NCBI GenBank assembly: GCA_947500845.1
Contig: CANMTP010000001.1
Span: 124,001-188,000, forward strand
Source of the DNA: an uncultured Aquimarina sp.
GTDB taxonomy: Bacteria; Bacteroidota; Bacteroidia; Flavobacteriales; Flavobacteriaceae
Length of the DNA: 64,000 nt
Direction: 5' to 3'
A program made the position numbers and the translations under genes. Shown one piece after another: positions 17,926-26,491 of the stretch. The notes beneath the pieces were generated by a model that was not told the DNA's origin, made no database searches, and saw nothing but the letters and a program-made list of their open reading frames with translations. Within the stretch, counting starts at the first letter, position 1. Each line of letters starts with the position of its first letter.

Positions 17926-19242
17926 ATGAAAACAACAATTTTTAAATTTGCAGGATTAGCAATGTCAATTCTATTATTTGCTGCTTGCGGTAATGATGAT
18001 GACGCAAACATTCCCAATCCAGATGGAGGTACCGCAGAAGAACCAATTACTTTTGCAGACCTGGAGGATGAATGGGTAAGGCTTTCCTTAATTCAGGAAA
18101 ATAAAATTGAAGTGATGCAAGCTTCAAGAGAGGAAATAATCGGTTCTGTGGACACAGGCATGCCTCAAGGCTCGCGTCACTATAGTAGCAACTCAGGTAG
18201 ATACCTGACAGTAGTTAATTCTGGTGCGAATGAAGTTACTTTTTTTGACACAGGGGTGATCAACCATACAGATCACGGCCATCAAAATCAGGTACGCTGG
18301 CTAGATGTTATCCTGCAAACCTCTGTTCCTGTACATTATACAGGTGTAAATGGTAATATAGTAATCTTTAACGACGGAGATGGATCTATTACCTATGTGG
18401 AGGAAGAAGAACTGGCATTACCAGCCTATACACCAAAAACCATGCAGTTAGAAAATACAAAGGGACATCATGGTGTAGGGATTAGATTAAACAGCGGTAA
18501 ATTTGCCGTAACTTTTCAAAGTGATACTCCTCCAACTGGATATGACTGGGGACCCCAGATGGTTAAATACGTAACAAGTGAAGGTGCAGTGATTGACGAC
18601 AATCAAGGAGTTGAAGTAAAAGGGATTCATGGGAGTGCCAACAACGGTAGTTACGGAGCCTTTGGTTCAACAGATGGCATCGTTATCGTAGATGAGCAGG
18701 ATAATATTGATCTCATATCTAATATTGGTGATAGTCTTCGTGCTGAAAGTGGCTATTGGATAGGTACCTTGAAAAGTCATGCCAAAAGTCAGCTATTTTA
18801 TGGTAGAGCAAGAAATCTTGGTGTTTACACCATAGATCCAGAGCAGAAAAGCATGTCCCTTTTATACGAAGGAGGTAATGTAGAAAATGACATGTTTAGC
18901 TTCAACGGGGAATATTATTTGCTGCATACAAATGATAACAGAATCAGGGTGTATGATGCAAACACAAGCAACCTGATTACTGAACGAGTGGTAGAGATGG
19001 CTAACATCCCTGATTCTCCGATCACCAGCGCGAAATTCATGAACCCAGAAATTGCCAAGCTGCGGAAACAAGAGCAAGAGAGTCCTGTATTGGTCTGTTC
19101 TGATAAGTACCTTTACGTATTGGCTCCAAACCGTACCGATATAAAAGTACTTTCTATAGCCGATTTGAAGCACGTACACACGATCAGACTTGAAAATGCT
19201 GTTCAAGGTATTGCTAAGAATGGTTTTACGGTTGTGGATTAA
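17926..19242 (+). CDS. Lipoprotein resembling the zinc metallochaperone AztD (beta-propeller)
   Basis: 438 aa with a lipobox (LLFAACGNDDD, Cys near residue 21). The body shows repeated blade-like units (SRHYSSNSGRYLTVVNSGANEVTFFDTG, KGHHGVGIRLNSGKFAVTF, GIHGSANNGSYGAFGSTDG, VLVCSDKYLYVLAPNRTDIKVL), consistent with a YncE/AztD-type beta-propeller. His clusters occur at INHTDHGHQN (about 110-119) and KGHHGVG. AztD proteins bind zinc in the periplasm and hand it to an ABC importer; that similarity is recalled, not computed. It is the last gene before a strong terminator at 19262-19310. The C-terminal 50-60 residues recur as a diverged copy at 20917-21126. Confidence 0.65.
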   Translation: MKTTIFKFAGLAMSILLFAACGNDDDANIPNPDGGTAEEPITFADLEDEWVRLSLIQENKIEVMQASREEIIGSVDTGMPQGSRHYSSNSGRYLTVVNSGANEVTFFDTGVINHTDHGHQNQVRWLDVILQTSVPVHYTGVNGNIVIFNDGDGSITYVEEEELALPAYTPKTMQLENTKGHHGVGIRLNSGKFAVTFQSDTPPTGYDWGPQMVKYVTSEGAVIDDNQGVEVKGIHGSANNGSYGAFGSTDGIVIVDEQDNIDLISNIGDSLRAESGYWIGTLKSHAKSQLFYGRARNLGVYTIDPEQKSMSLLYEGGNVENDMFSFNGEYYLLHTNDNRIRVYDANTSNLITERVVEMANIPDSPITSAKFMNPEIAKLRKQEQESPVLVCSDKYLYVLAPNRTDIKVLSIADLKHVHTIRLENAVQGIAKNGFTVVD

Positions 19243-19261
19243 ACATATAACAACTGTCATT

Positions 19262-19310
19262 GGAGTGATTTGCTCTTTTTTTACTTAAATCAAAAAGAGC
19301 AAATCACTTC
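19262..19310 (+). terminator. Strong intrinsic terminator after the AztD-like gene
   Basis: Arms 19262-19280 (GGAGTGATTTGCTCTTTTT) and 19292-19310 form a 19-bp stem with one mismatch and an 11-nt loop. The arm sequences carry T and A runs on both strands, so it can act in either direction. It lies 20 bp after the propeller gene. Confidence 0.8.
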
Positions 19311-19349
19311 ATTAAAAAAATAACTCTTAAAATCCAATATATATACATT

Positions 19350-20885
19350 ATGAAAAATAGAAATATTTATTTAATCATGGCAATTTGCCTCATCCTTTAT
19401 TCTTGCCAACAAGATGCCATAGTTGAGGATGAGATAAGTATTGAACAATCAGAGCAGCATAGTTCTCATGAAAAGAAACAGTTGTATCAGGAATTTGCCA
19501 AATCCTTAGCGATTGCCGTAAGTGAAGAGCCAGCACTTAGAACTTTTCTTAAAGATGAAGGCATGAAAATGTTTGACAACGATTATGACATACTCTATTT
19601 ATTAGTTAAAGATAAGATCGTTACAAAAGATGGTCTTAGCTTTTATCAACTAATAACTAAGTATGCCAGTAATCCTTTACTGATAGATGCCATTGATCAA
19701 GAATTAAGATTATTAAATATTTATATTCCTGAATTACCTAGTGGTTTTTCTTGTGAAACTTGGAATAGTAATAATGAAGTACCTATGGTAACATATATTA
19801 GTAAGAATACAGATAGTTACTTAGTATATGATGCACGTGGTGATTATGAATCAATATCAAATGAATTAATCCCTGGCTTTCCTATTTTGGTTCTTAAAGA
19901 GAATGAAAGAGTAACGATCACCAATAACACCCAATTAAAAGCGGGATCAGGTATTAACTTTGAATTTTCTGATGAAATATTTAATGGTTCAAATGATTTC
20001 AACAGACCTAATAGTAAACAATCCTTCAATAAAAGTCAATCCTTTAATGGAAGAATACCTTTAATGGATCTTTTAGGTAGAACAAGTTCTGTTGCATCTC
20101 GCTATAGAGAATTTAATAATGCTCGTAAATGGCAAAGAGACTTTATATATTACGGAATAGATGAGGAAGATGAAAGAGGTCCATTCGATAATTCTTATTC
20201 TGAATTTATTTATTCTATGCGCTTTCTTAATGCTGACGGACTTATACAAATCTCAGATGCATCAGACGACTCGTCTATTGTGGAGGGTGGTAGAAATAGA
20301 ATTCCGGGATGGACGGATGGAATATTTGAATTTCATTTAACAGCGGTTAGGTCAGCTCAGAATGGTACAGGTGAAACCCTAAGGAAAGTTTTTACGGCAA
20401 GAGGAAGTGATTTATTTACTATAAATTATGACTACAGAATAGATATTCTTGGTTCTAGATATTATTACATCACGTCAATAACTCCAAAAACTTTTTATCC
20501 GGATAATCTAGAGTTTACTGAATGGGATTTATCGGTTTACGGAACTTCATGGAAATTTATATTTGAAGAGTTTGACCTATCACAAGACATTACCGAATCT
20601 TTCACGGTTAGTTCTAAGTTGGCAACCAACTTTGGTTTTGATATAGGTTTTGGCAAGAAAGTGAAAATAGGGTTAAAATTTGGAGCAACTCAAGAAAATA
20701 GTAAAAGTGAGGCATTCGAAATAGTTACTCGTGAAAAATCTGATTTTCTTGGAGAATGTACTGTTGATTTTGGCGATCCGATTTTTATAAGAGAAGTTTG
20801 GGATGGAGAGTTTATGAGTTATGAGACAAGAAAATACAGTACGGGTAGTTTAGAGATGGATTTGGTTCCATTCAAAACTTTTTAA
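19350..20885 (+). CDS. Unknown lipoprotein, 511 aa
   Basis: The ATG opens a lipoprotein signal (LILYSCQQDA, Cys near residue 20). Residues 30-130 are helical and acidic (QEFAKSLAIAVSEEPALRTFL). The middle (170-330) is polar, with a Ser/Asn-rich segment near 210-235 and FIYYGIDEEDERGPFD. The C-terminal third (350-511) is beta-rich with amphipathic strands, such as SSKLATNFGFDIGFGKKVKIGLKFGATQ, which resemble the stem hairpins of pore-forming or membrane-inserting proteins; this is only a pattern impression. It sits between the AztD-like gene and a remnant of a second such gene, behind the terminator at 19262-19310, so it is separately expressed. No family is recognised. Confidence 0.75.
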   Translation: MKNRNIYLIMAICLILYSCQQDAIVEDEISIEQSEQHSSHEKKQLYQEFAKSLAIAVSEEPALRTFLKDEGMKMFDNDYDILYLLVKDKIVTKDGLSFYQLITKYASNPLLIDAIDQELRLLNIYIPELPSGFSCETWNSNNEVPMVTYISKNTDSYLVYDARGDYESISNELIPGFPILVLKENERVTITNNTQLKAGSGINFEFSDEIFNGSNDFNRPNSKQSFNKSQSFNGRIPLMDLLGRTSSVASRYREFNNARKWQRDFIYYGIDEEDERGPFDNSYSEFIYSMRFLNADGLIQISDASDDSSIVEGGRNRIPGWTDGIFEFHLTAVRSAQNGTGETLRKVFTARGSDLFTINYDYRIDILGSRYYYITSITPKTFYPDNLEFTEWDLSVYGTSWKFIFEEFDLSQDITESFTVSSKLATNFGFDIGFGKKVKIGLKFGATQENSKSEAFEIVTREKSDFLGECTVDFGDPIFIREVWDGEFMSYETRKYSTGSLEMDLVPFKTF

Positions 20886-20916
20886 TTAATTCCTAAAGTG
20901 GCTTCCGCTGATTAAT

Positions 20917-21126
20917 ATGTTGAAATTAATGGAAGAACCAAGTCCTATTTTGGTTTGTTCAGACAAATTTCTATATGTGTTGGCACCCAACCGAATACAA
21001 ATTAAAGTGCTGGAGATAAAAAGTTTAGAACATGTACATACTATCGAACTATTTAGTCCGATAAATAGTTTGATGAAAAATGGTTTCTCTATTGAAGGAG
21101 ATCAAAATCCTGATTATGAGCATTAA
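20917..21126 (+). pseudogene. C-terminal remnant of a second AztD-like propeller gene
   Basis: 69 codons reading ...SPILVCSDKFLYVLAPNR... and EHVHTIELFSPINSLMKNGFSIEG. It aligns without gaps with the C-terminus of the lipoprotein at 17926-19242 (SPVLVCSDKYLYVLAPNR, KHVHTIRLENAVQGIAKNGFTV) but is well diverged at the DNA level, so it is an old paralogue. It lacks a signal peptide and all the earlier blades, and starts with MLKLMEEP. Most likely it is the tail of a second copy left after deletion or insertion; a functional small protein is less likely. Confidence 0.7.
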
Positions 21127-21188
21127 GCATTCTTTTACTCGATAATTGAGATTTGAGTGTCTCTTAAGCGCTCCTGGAGATTGTTTAT

Positions 21189-21222
21189 TACTACCGGAAA
21201 TGTTTCCAAATTTCCGGTAGTA
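21189..21222. terminator. Perfect 12-bp hairpin, probable terminator
   Basis: TACTACCGGAAA (21189-21200) and TTTCCGGTAGTA (21211-21222) are perfect inverted repeats around a 10-nt loop. It lies 60 bp after the propeller remnant. The downstream sequence has no long T-run, so it may be a weak terminator or an mRNA stabiliser. Confidence 0.5.
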
Positions 21223-21524
21223 CTATTAAACATTGATTAAAGTAGAATTATCATGGGATATTTAATTATATACGTTTTCATAAGATAAACTCTCCTATCT
21301 ATATTTTGCAACTGCACTTTTCTAACACAAGAAGAAATTCTTAATCTCTGGCATACTGTAAATGCTAATTAAGAGGTACTTGCAATTAGAGCATTTTTTT
21401 GAAGAATTTTTCCAATTTTAGAAAATGAAACAGCCTTTTACCATACTAGCAGCTAAAATATACTAAGTCGTAAAATTACCCGGATTTGTCGTATTTGTAA
21501 TAGTAAAATAGGTAGTATTGCTTG

Positions 21525-21532
21525 TAAATTTG
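21525..21532 (+). promoter_or_regulatory. Candidate -7 box (TAAATTTG) for the lipoprotein-membrane pair
   Basis: The box matches TAnnTTTG and lies 54 bp before the ATG at 21586. The nearest upstream TTTG (21494-21497) is about 27 bp away, longer than the usual spacing, so the -33 element is uncertain. Confidence 0.35.
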
Positions 21533-21585
21533 ATCGTTGTATCAAAACATGAAAATTTAATAACAAAAAGTAAAGACGATTGCAT

Positions 21586-22257
21586 ATGAAAAATTTCTAC
21601 AAGTTCGCATTCACGTTTTGTATTGTTATTTTCATATATGGTTGTGCTAGTTACAAGTCAAAAGATAACAACCTTACTGTTGTCTTATCAAAAACCGAAC
21701 AAGCAATAACAAGGCTTTCAGAAAAAATAGCTACCACAGATAACGACAGTCTTGCCATAGTACACGGCAAATTAGAAAAAAAGAGTAAAGAATTGTTTCC
21801 TGCTTTAGAAAAGTGTAACGAAAAATACAGGCTCAGCAAGAACTATATGGTAACCCTCGAAGTTGCGCAAAAAAAATTGGAACACTTACAAGATAATTTT
21901 GAAAGCTTATCTCATAAAGCTTTTGTGTTAGATGCCATCTACAGGGACTACGATGCCAAGTTAACATCAATTAATAGCAGTGCGAAGAACGATGCTAATA
22001 CCAAAGTTAGAGTTATTGTAGATTCTAGCGAGGATGAGGGCTTTTTTGTTTTTGGGAAATTATCTTATGAGCAAGAGTTGGATATCAAGCGTTTTCGTTT
22101 TAACAGGCCAACTCATAATGCTTCGCTGGACTTTGTGCCAGGTTATTATTTGTTATGGTTAGAAAAAGAGGATAGAGTAGGAGAGCCAGAATTACATCTT
22201 ATTACGGATAACGGGAAAGAAGAAGAAAAAAAGCTGGTTCTAAAAACACCCAAATAA
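21586..22257 (+). CDS. Unknown lipoprotein with coiled-coil region
   Basis: The start is taken at the ATG 21586 (223 aa); the TTG two codons earlier is less likely. Lipobox IFIYGCASYK, with the Cys near residue 20. Residues 30-130 are helical and heptad-like (LSKTEQAITRLSEKIATTDND, LEKKSKELFPALEKC, AQKKLEHLQDNFESL), followed by a small beta domain (170-223: ASLDFVPGYYLLWLEKED). The layout resembles envelope proteins that span the periplasm. It is followed 7 bp later by a membrane-protein gene, so the two probably work together. Family unknown. Confidence 0.7.
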   Translation: MKNFYKFAFTFCIVIFIYGCASYKSKDNNLTVVLSKTEQAITRLSEKIATTDNDSLAIVHGKLEKKSKELFPALEKCNEKYRLSKNYMVTLEVAQKKLEHLQDNFESLSHKAFVLDAIYRDYDAKLTSINSSAKNDANTKVRVIVDSSEDEGFFVFGKLSYEQELDIKRFRFNRPTHNASLDFVPGYYLLWLEKEDRVGEPELHLITDNGKEEEKKLVLKTPK

Positions 22258-22264
22258 CATCAAA

Positions 22265-22849
22265 ATGCCTGTTGCCAAATTAAAAGAAGTCTGGAAAGAA
22301 ATTACGCTACTTAGTACCTGGATCGCTGCGGTAACAGGTGCTTTTATCATACCGTTACCCTCATGGCATTCGAATGATGAGAATACTTCTTTTCTCATGA
22401 AGTTTGGAATGTTTATGGCTACTGTACTAGCCGGTTTTTTAATTTTGTATTCGCTTAAAAATAAAAAGATCAAAACATGGATGCGTTTATCTATCGAATT
22501 TATCGTTTTTTTTATAGGAATTTATGCAGCATATCATTTTACCAGAGAAGCCAAAACCTTGCCTTATCTCAATAAAGATATTGTTATTGGTAATGAATTT
22601 GTCGATAATAACCCTTTTGAGGCATTTAAGGCATCGCATGGTTTTTCGCCAGCCAGAGATGAAAAGATGATGGTTATATTGGGTGATCCAGAGAAGGCAT
22701 GGACCAAAGAAGGTATCATGTTTAATCGAATACAATTAATGGTGCTTTTGTTTTTCTGCTATCTATTTTCTGCGGGTTTTATCATCTCCTTTTGTAATCT
22801 GATTATTTTATATAAAGAAAAATATAAGATCAAGATTGAAAAGAAATAG
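22265..22849 (+). CDS. Four-helix membrane protein of unknown function
   Basis: 194 aa with hydrophobic helices at about 17-33, 46-62, 72-90 and 155-180. A soluble loop (about 92-150) contains YLNKDIVIGNEFVDNNPFEAFKASHGFSPARDEKMMVILGDPEKAW. The N-terminus is soluble and basic, and the C-terminus is Lys-rich, as expected for a cytoplasmic end. It starts 7 bp after the lipoprotein gene. No family is recognised; a lipoprotein-membrane complex is inferred from gene spacing only. Confidence 0.7.
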   Translation: MPVAKLKEVWKEITLLSTWIAAVTGAFIIPLPSWHSNDENTSFLMKFGMFMATVLAGFLILYSLKNKKIKTWMRLSIEFIVFFIGIYAAYHFTREAKTLPYLNKDIVIGNEFVDNNPFEAFKASHGFSPARDEKMMVILGDPEKAWTKEGIMFNRIQLMVLLFFCYLFSAGFIISFCNLIILYKEKYKIKIEKK

Positions 22850-23236
22850 TTATACTACATCAACACCCATACTTGAGTGTATAGGTATGCTACTATTTTT
22901 AGATGTTAATCTTTAGTTCGTTTTAAGTACTTTTTATAAAATCAATATTGCGGAATTTAAATCATAGGATTTATTCTTTTTTAGTTTTTTTATTCTGGTA
23001 CGATAGATTGAGCTTGTCGAAATGTAGGCTGGCATCTAATTTACTACCAAAATAGAGACCTAATTTAGAACAGTAAGGCCTCATCATTAGAGTTACGTAA
23101 TTACGCTATTAAGCTCTTTTTGAGTCTTAAACATAGGATTTAACATTTATTACAGGTTCCATTAAAAAAATGATAAGTAGTTTTATAGCTAATTTAAAAA
23201 GCTTAAAACTTTTACTACCTGTAACCACAATTTTTC
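22850..23236. other. Intergenic stretch, 387 bp, with dispersed-repeat-like DNA
   Basis: Around 23000-23025 is GATAGATTGAGCTTGTCGAA, whose complement is of the TTCGACAAGCTCA type often scattered between genes in Flavobacteria. No coding signal is seen. The promoter of the TPR regulator must lie at the right end, but I find no clear box. Confidence 0.4.
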
Positions 23237-24985
23237 ATGAATTTTTCTAATGTTTCTTTATGTCAAATAGAAAGATATTTAGTTATAAAAAATTTAACTG
23301 CTGGTATTGTTATTGGAGTTCTTTTCTCTCTTAATCTCACATATGCTGTAGAAAAAACTAAGACAATTGACAGTTTACTACAACAATTAAACTTGCATAA
23401 AGAAAATGATATGGCAAGGGTTGATCTTCTCAATGCCATTGGTTTTGAATATTGGATCATTAATGCTAATGAGTCCATTGTTTTTGGTAAGAAAGCATTA
23501 CGATTGGCAAGTACTTTATCGTATGGTAATGGTTTGGCAAAAGCAAATCGTATTATAGGAGTAGCACATTGGGCGCAGGGGAATCAAAATAAGGCTTTAG
23601 AATATCTAAATACTTCTCATGAGTTTTATAAGAAGATACAAGATAGAACAGGACTGGCCAATACTAGACTCAATATAGGTATGGTGTATGCAGATCTCAA
23701 AGAATATGAAAAGGCACTGCATCACTATGAGCAGGCGATTAACGAATTTACTGCCTTGGGATTAAAGGGTCGAATAGCCACTACCTTTACCAAAATAGGT
23801 ACTATTCTAATAGAACAGCATAAAGATGCAGAGGCACTACAATACCTAACAGATGCACTACAAATGCATATTGCTAATAATTTTACATACGGAATAGCCG
23901 AGGCGCATAATAGACTTGGAGTATTGTATCTTCATAAAAGTGAAATTGAACAGGCTTCTTACCACATAAAGAAGTCAATGGAACTAGGTATTACAGTTAA
24001 TGATATTGACGGATTGACCAATAACTTAATTATCTACGGAAAAATTTTGAGACTATCTGATCATCTTGATCAAGCAGTACTTCAATTAAACAAAGGTTTA
24101 GAGCTAGCTAAAGAAAATAACCTAAAAAAGTATGAATTATCGGCATACGACGAATTAAAAGAATTAAAGAAACAACAATATAAACCTGAAGAGGCTTTAT
24201 TATTTTATGATAAATATGTAACACTCAAAGACTCTCTTTTTAATTCAGAAAAATCAAAGCAAATAGCTTATTTAGAGTTTGAAAATGAGTTAGATGGAAA
24301 AGATAAAGAACTGTTGGCACTCAAAGCACAGGAAAAAAAAGATAGTCTTATTAAGATCATTTTAATTTTCGGGTTTATAATCATATCGATCTGTGGATAT
24401 ATCATCTTTATTATATCAAAACAACGCGCCAAAAAGAGCAAAGAATTATCTGCAAAAACCCAAGAACTTTTAGAATCGGCATATATACTTACTCAAAAAG
24501 ATTTAGAGAACTCAGAATTAAAGCAACAGGAATTACAACGACAATTGGACTTTAAAAACAAAGAACTTACTTCATATACACTCAATTTTATAAAAAAGAA
24601 TGAAGTGGTGCAGCAATTGAAAAGCACTATACAGGATATCAAAAAATCCTCTTCCATTGAAAAAGATAAATTAATTGCTGATCTTAACAAAATAATACGA
24701 AAAAACTTAAGTATTGATAGAGATTGGGAAGATTTTACTAGATTTTTTGAGGATGCGCATCAGGGGTTCTATACTAAGCTAAAATCAAAGCACCAGGATT
24801 TGAGTACAAATGACCTTAAAATTTGCTCTTTGGTTCGATTGAATCTCAATATTAAAGAAACGGCCAGTATTCTTGGAATATCGCCAGAGAGTGTAAAAAC
24901 TGCACGTTATCGTCTTCGCAAAAAGCTCGGATTAGACCCCCAACAAGAAATTCTTACCTATCTATTACAATTAGAACAGGGATAA
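23237..24985 (+). CDS. TPR-transmembrane-LuxR-type HTH regulator
   Basis: 582 aa. A signal or anchor segment (about 17-37) precedes tetratricopeptide repeats at about 70-330 (for example LNIGMVYADLKEYEKALHHYEQA and AHNRLGVLYLHKSEIEQASYHI). A single transmembrane helix (about 372-392, LIFGFIIISICGYIIFII) is followed by a long cytoplasmic coiled coil (400-500) and a LuxR-like helix-turn-helix at about 520-575 (DLKICSLVRLNLNIKETASILGIS... ARYRLRKKLGL). The architecture is the common one-component membrane regulator of Bacteroidota: the periplasmic TPRs sense a partner and the HTH acts on DNA. Target unknown; it is transcribed in the same direction as the AraC-type gene that follows. Confidence 0.85.
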   Translation: MNFSNVSLCQIERYLVIKNLTAGIVIGVLFSLNLTYAVEKTKTIDSLLQQLNLHKENDMARVDLLNAIGFEYWIINANESIVFGKKALRLASTLSYGNGLAKANRIIGVAHWAQGNQNKALEYLNTSHEFYKKIQDRTGLANTRLNIGMVYADLKEYEKALHHYEQAINEFTALGLKGRIATTFTKIGTILIEQHKDAEALQYLTDALQMHIANNFTYGIAEAHNRLGVLYLHKSEIEQASYHIKKSMELGITVNDIDGLTNNLIIYGKILRLSDHLDQAVLQLNKGLELAKENNLKKYELSAYDELKELKKQQYKPEEALLFYDKYVTLKDSLFNSEKSKQIAYLEFENELDGKDKELLALKAQEKKDSLIKIILIFGFIIISICGYIIFIISKQRAKKSKELSAKTQELLESAYILTQKDLENSELKQQELQRQLDFKNKELTSYTLNFIKKNEVVQQLKSTIQDIKKSSSIEKDKLIADLNKIIRKNLSIDRDWEDFTRFFEDAHQGFYTKLKSKHQDLSTNDLKICSLVRLNLNIKETASILGISPESVKTARYRLRKKLGLDPQQEILTYLLQLEQG

Positions 24986-25255
24986 GAGGATACTTAACAT
25001 GATTTAACTTGAAAATATAAAGTAATGGTTATCAAATTGTTGGGTCTTAATGTCTATCAATTGTACCCCTTTTTTTAACAATTTATTTCCCTGGGTATAC
25101 GTTTTGTATACGTCATTTCTATTGAACATATTTAAGTCTTTTTTACTTTTATTTATGAAATCATGGGGTGACCATTATTGCGATTCTAGTACCAATACAA
25201 TCCTGGGATATTCCTCATGGTTACATAACGTTTTATCTTATAAAAATAGTATTCT

Positions 25256-26179
25256 ATGAAACTTGATACCGGATATGCAAAGAGTGGTGACATTAATATT
25301 GCCTACCGGGTTTTTGGTTCAAGTGTACACATCACGCGTCCGCAAAATTACCAAAAAAGACTCTTCACAATAGTTGCAGCGCAAATAATATCTCCAAAAG
25401 AGTTGAATTCGAATTCGAAAGAACTTATAGAACAATATGTAACTCAATTTCGCGGAAAAGTTATTCAACATAAGAATGATAACCTTATAGCTGTCTTTGA
25501 AGGGCCAAGTAAGGCTGTACATTGCTCTACCAAAGTAAAGGATGCTCTTGAAGCCTTAAATATACAATTAGCAATTGGCATAGATATAAGAGAACTCGCA
25601 GAGGAAGAGGTCAAAGCAGGAAGTAATAAAATGGAAAACCTTATAGCGGCGATACTTTATCAAGCGAAGTCAAATCAGATTTTGATAACACAAACCGTAA
25701 AATTTCTACTCTCGCGATCTGAATTTCATATTACTCAGCACAAATCAATTTTTAATGTGACTACAGAAGAAACCCTTCATTTATACAGTGTTTCTAGTAA
25801 TTCTGAACCAGATGAGAATCTCGACAATGTTTCTAACGTCCATCCACCTCAAAATGATTCTTTTTTAGAAGAAGTACTCAAATACATTGATGATAATCTA
25901 GACAATGAGTTGTTTAGAGTAGATACACTTTGTTTAGAAATAGGAATAAGTGTCCGTCAATTACAACGAAAACTAAAAGCTATCATCAATAAATCTCCTA
26001 ATCAGTTAATTTCTTCTGTACGTCTTCATAGAGCCAAAGAGTTATTACTCGAGAACAGGCATAGCATTGCAGAAGTAGCTTATAAAACTGGATTTTCTAA
26101 TCCTTCTTATTTTTCAAAATCTTTTAAAAAGAAATTTAATTTGACCCCATCTGTCTTCCTTCAAAAGCAATTTTATTAG
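25256..26179 (+). CDS. AraC-type regulator with degenerate cyclase domain and hydrolase-like N-terminal stub
   Basis: 307 aa. Residues 1-21 (TGYAKSGDINIAYRVFG) match the extreme N-terminus of alpha/beta-hydrolases found in hydrolase-cyclase fusions, but the hydrolase body is missing. Residues about 35-180 look like a class III adenylate/guanylate cyclase fold (RLFTIVAAQI, GKVIQHKNDNLIAVFEGPSKAVHC, IQLAIGIDIRE, QILITQTVKFLLS), yet the metal-binding Asp of the FTDI-type motif is replaced (FTIVAA), so it is probably non-catalytic. Residues 200-305 are a full AraC HTH pair (RVDTLCLEIGISVRQLQRKL, SIAEVAYKTGFSNPSYFSKSFKKKF). I infer a ligand- or partner-sensing regulator made by deletion within a longer fusion. 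Confidence 0.8.
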   Translation: MKLDTGYAKSGDINIAYRVFGSSVHITRPQNYQKRLFTIVAAQIISPKELNSNSKELIEQYVTQFRGKVIQHKNDNLIAVFEGPSKAVHCSTKVKDALEALNIQLAIGIDIRELAEEEVKAGSNKMENLIAAILYQAKSNQILITQTVKFLLSRSEFHITQHKSIFNVTTEETLHLYSVSSNSEPDENLDNVSNVHPPQNDSFLEEVLKYIDDNLDNELFRVDTLCLEIGISVRQLQRKLKAIINKSPNQLISSVRLHRAKELLLENRHSIAEVAYKTGFSNPSYFSKSFKKKFNLTPSVFLQKQFY

Positions 26180-26491
26180 TACCATTTAAAAGAGTATGGC
26201 TATTTTTAAAAAACAAAAGCAGTTGAAATGTCAAAGCGAAGCAATTATAGTGCTTTGGATCCTGAAAATTCATACGCCTATTTCAACACCTTTTATTTTA
26301 TGTCATACTGAAGAAAATCTAAAAAGATGAATAAGCAAAATATCTACCATTTATTAGTACGATTTAATAATTTGGTTTAAATCTCTATCGGAGAAAGATA
26401 AGCGAAAAAATCAAATACAATTTCCTGTACATATATTTTTAAAATTTGTTAATATTTGCTTCATCAGTCCAATTTTAGTTTTTCTACACTA
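26180..26491. other. Convergent intergenic region, 312 bp
   Basis: It separates the plus-strand AraC-type gene from the minus-strand MBL-rhodanese gene. I see AT-rich DNA with no coding signal and no clear strong hairpin. Confidence 0.4.

Larger units (their letters stand above)
21127..21585. other. Intergenic stretch, 459 bp
   Basis: It contains the perfect hairpin at 21189-21222 and a TAAATTTG -7-like box at 21525-21532 (both listed). Nothing else coding is seen. Confidence 0.5.

Noticed and set aside
25050-25259. 69-aa plus-strand ORF before the AraC-type gene
   Set aside because: Its composition is that of AT-rich non-coding DNA, it has no recognisable motif, and it ends inside the start of the AraC-type gene.
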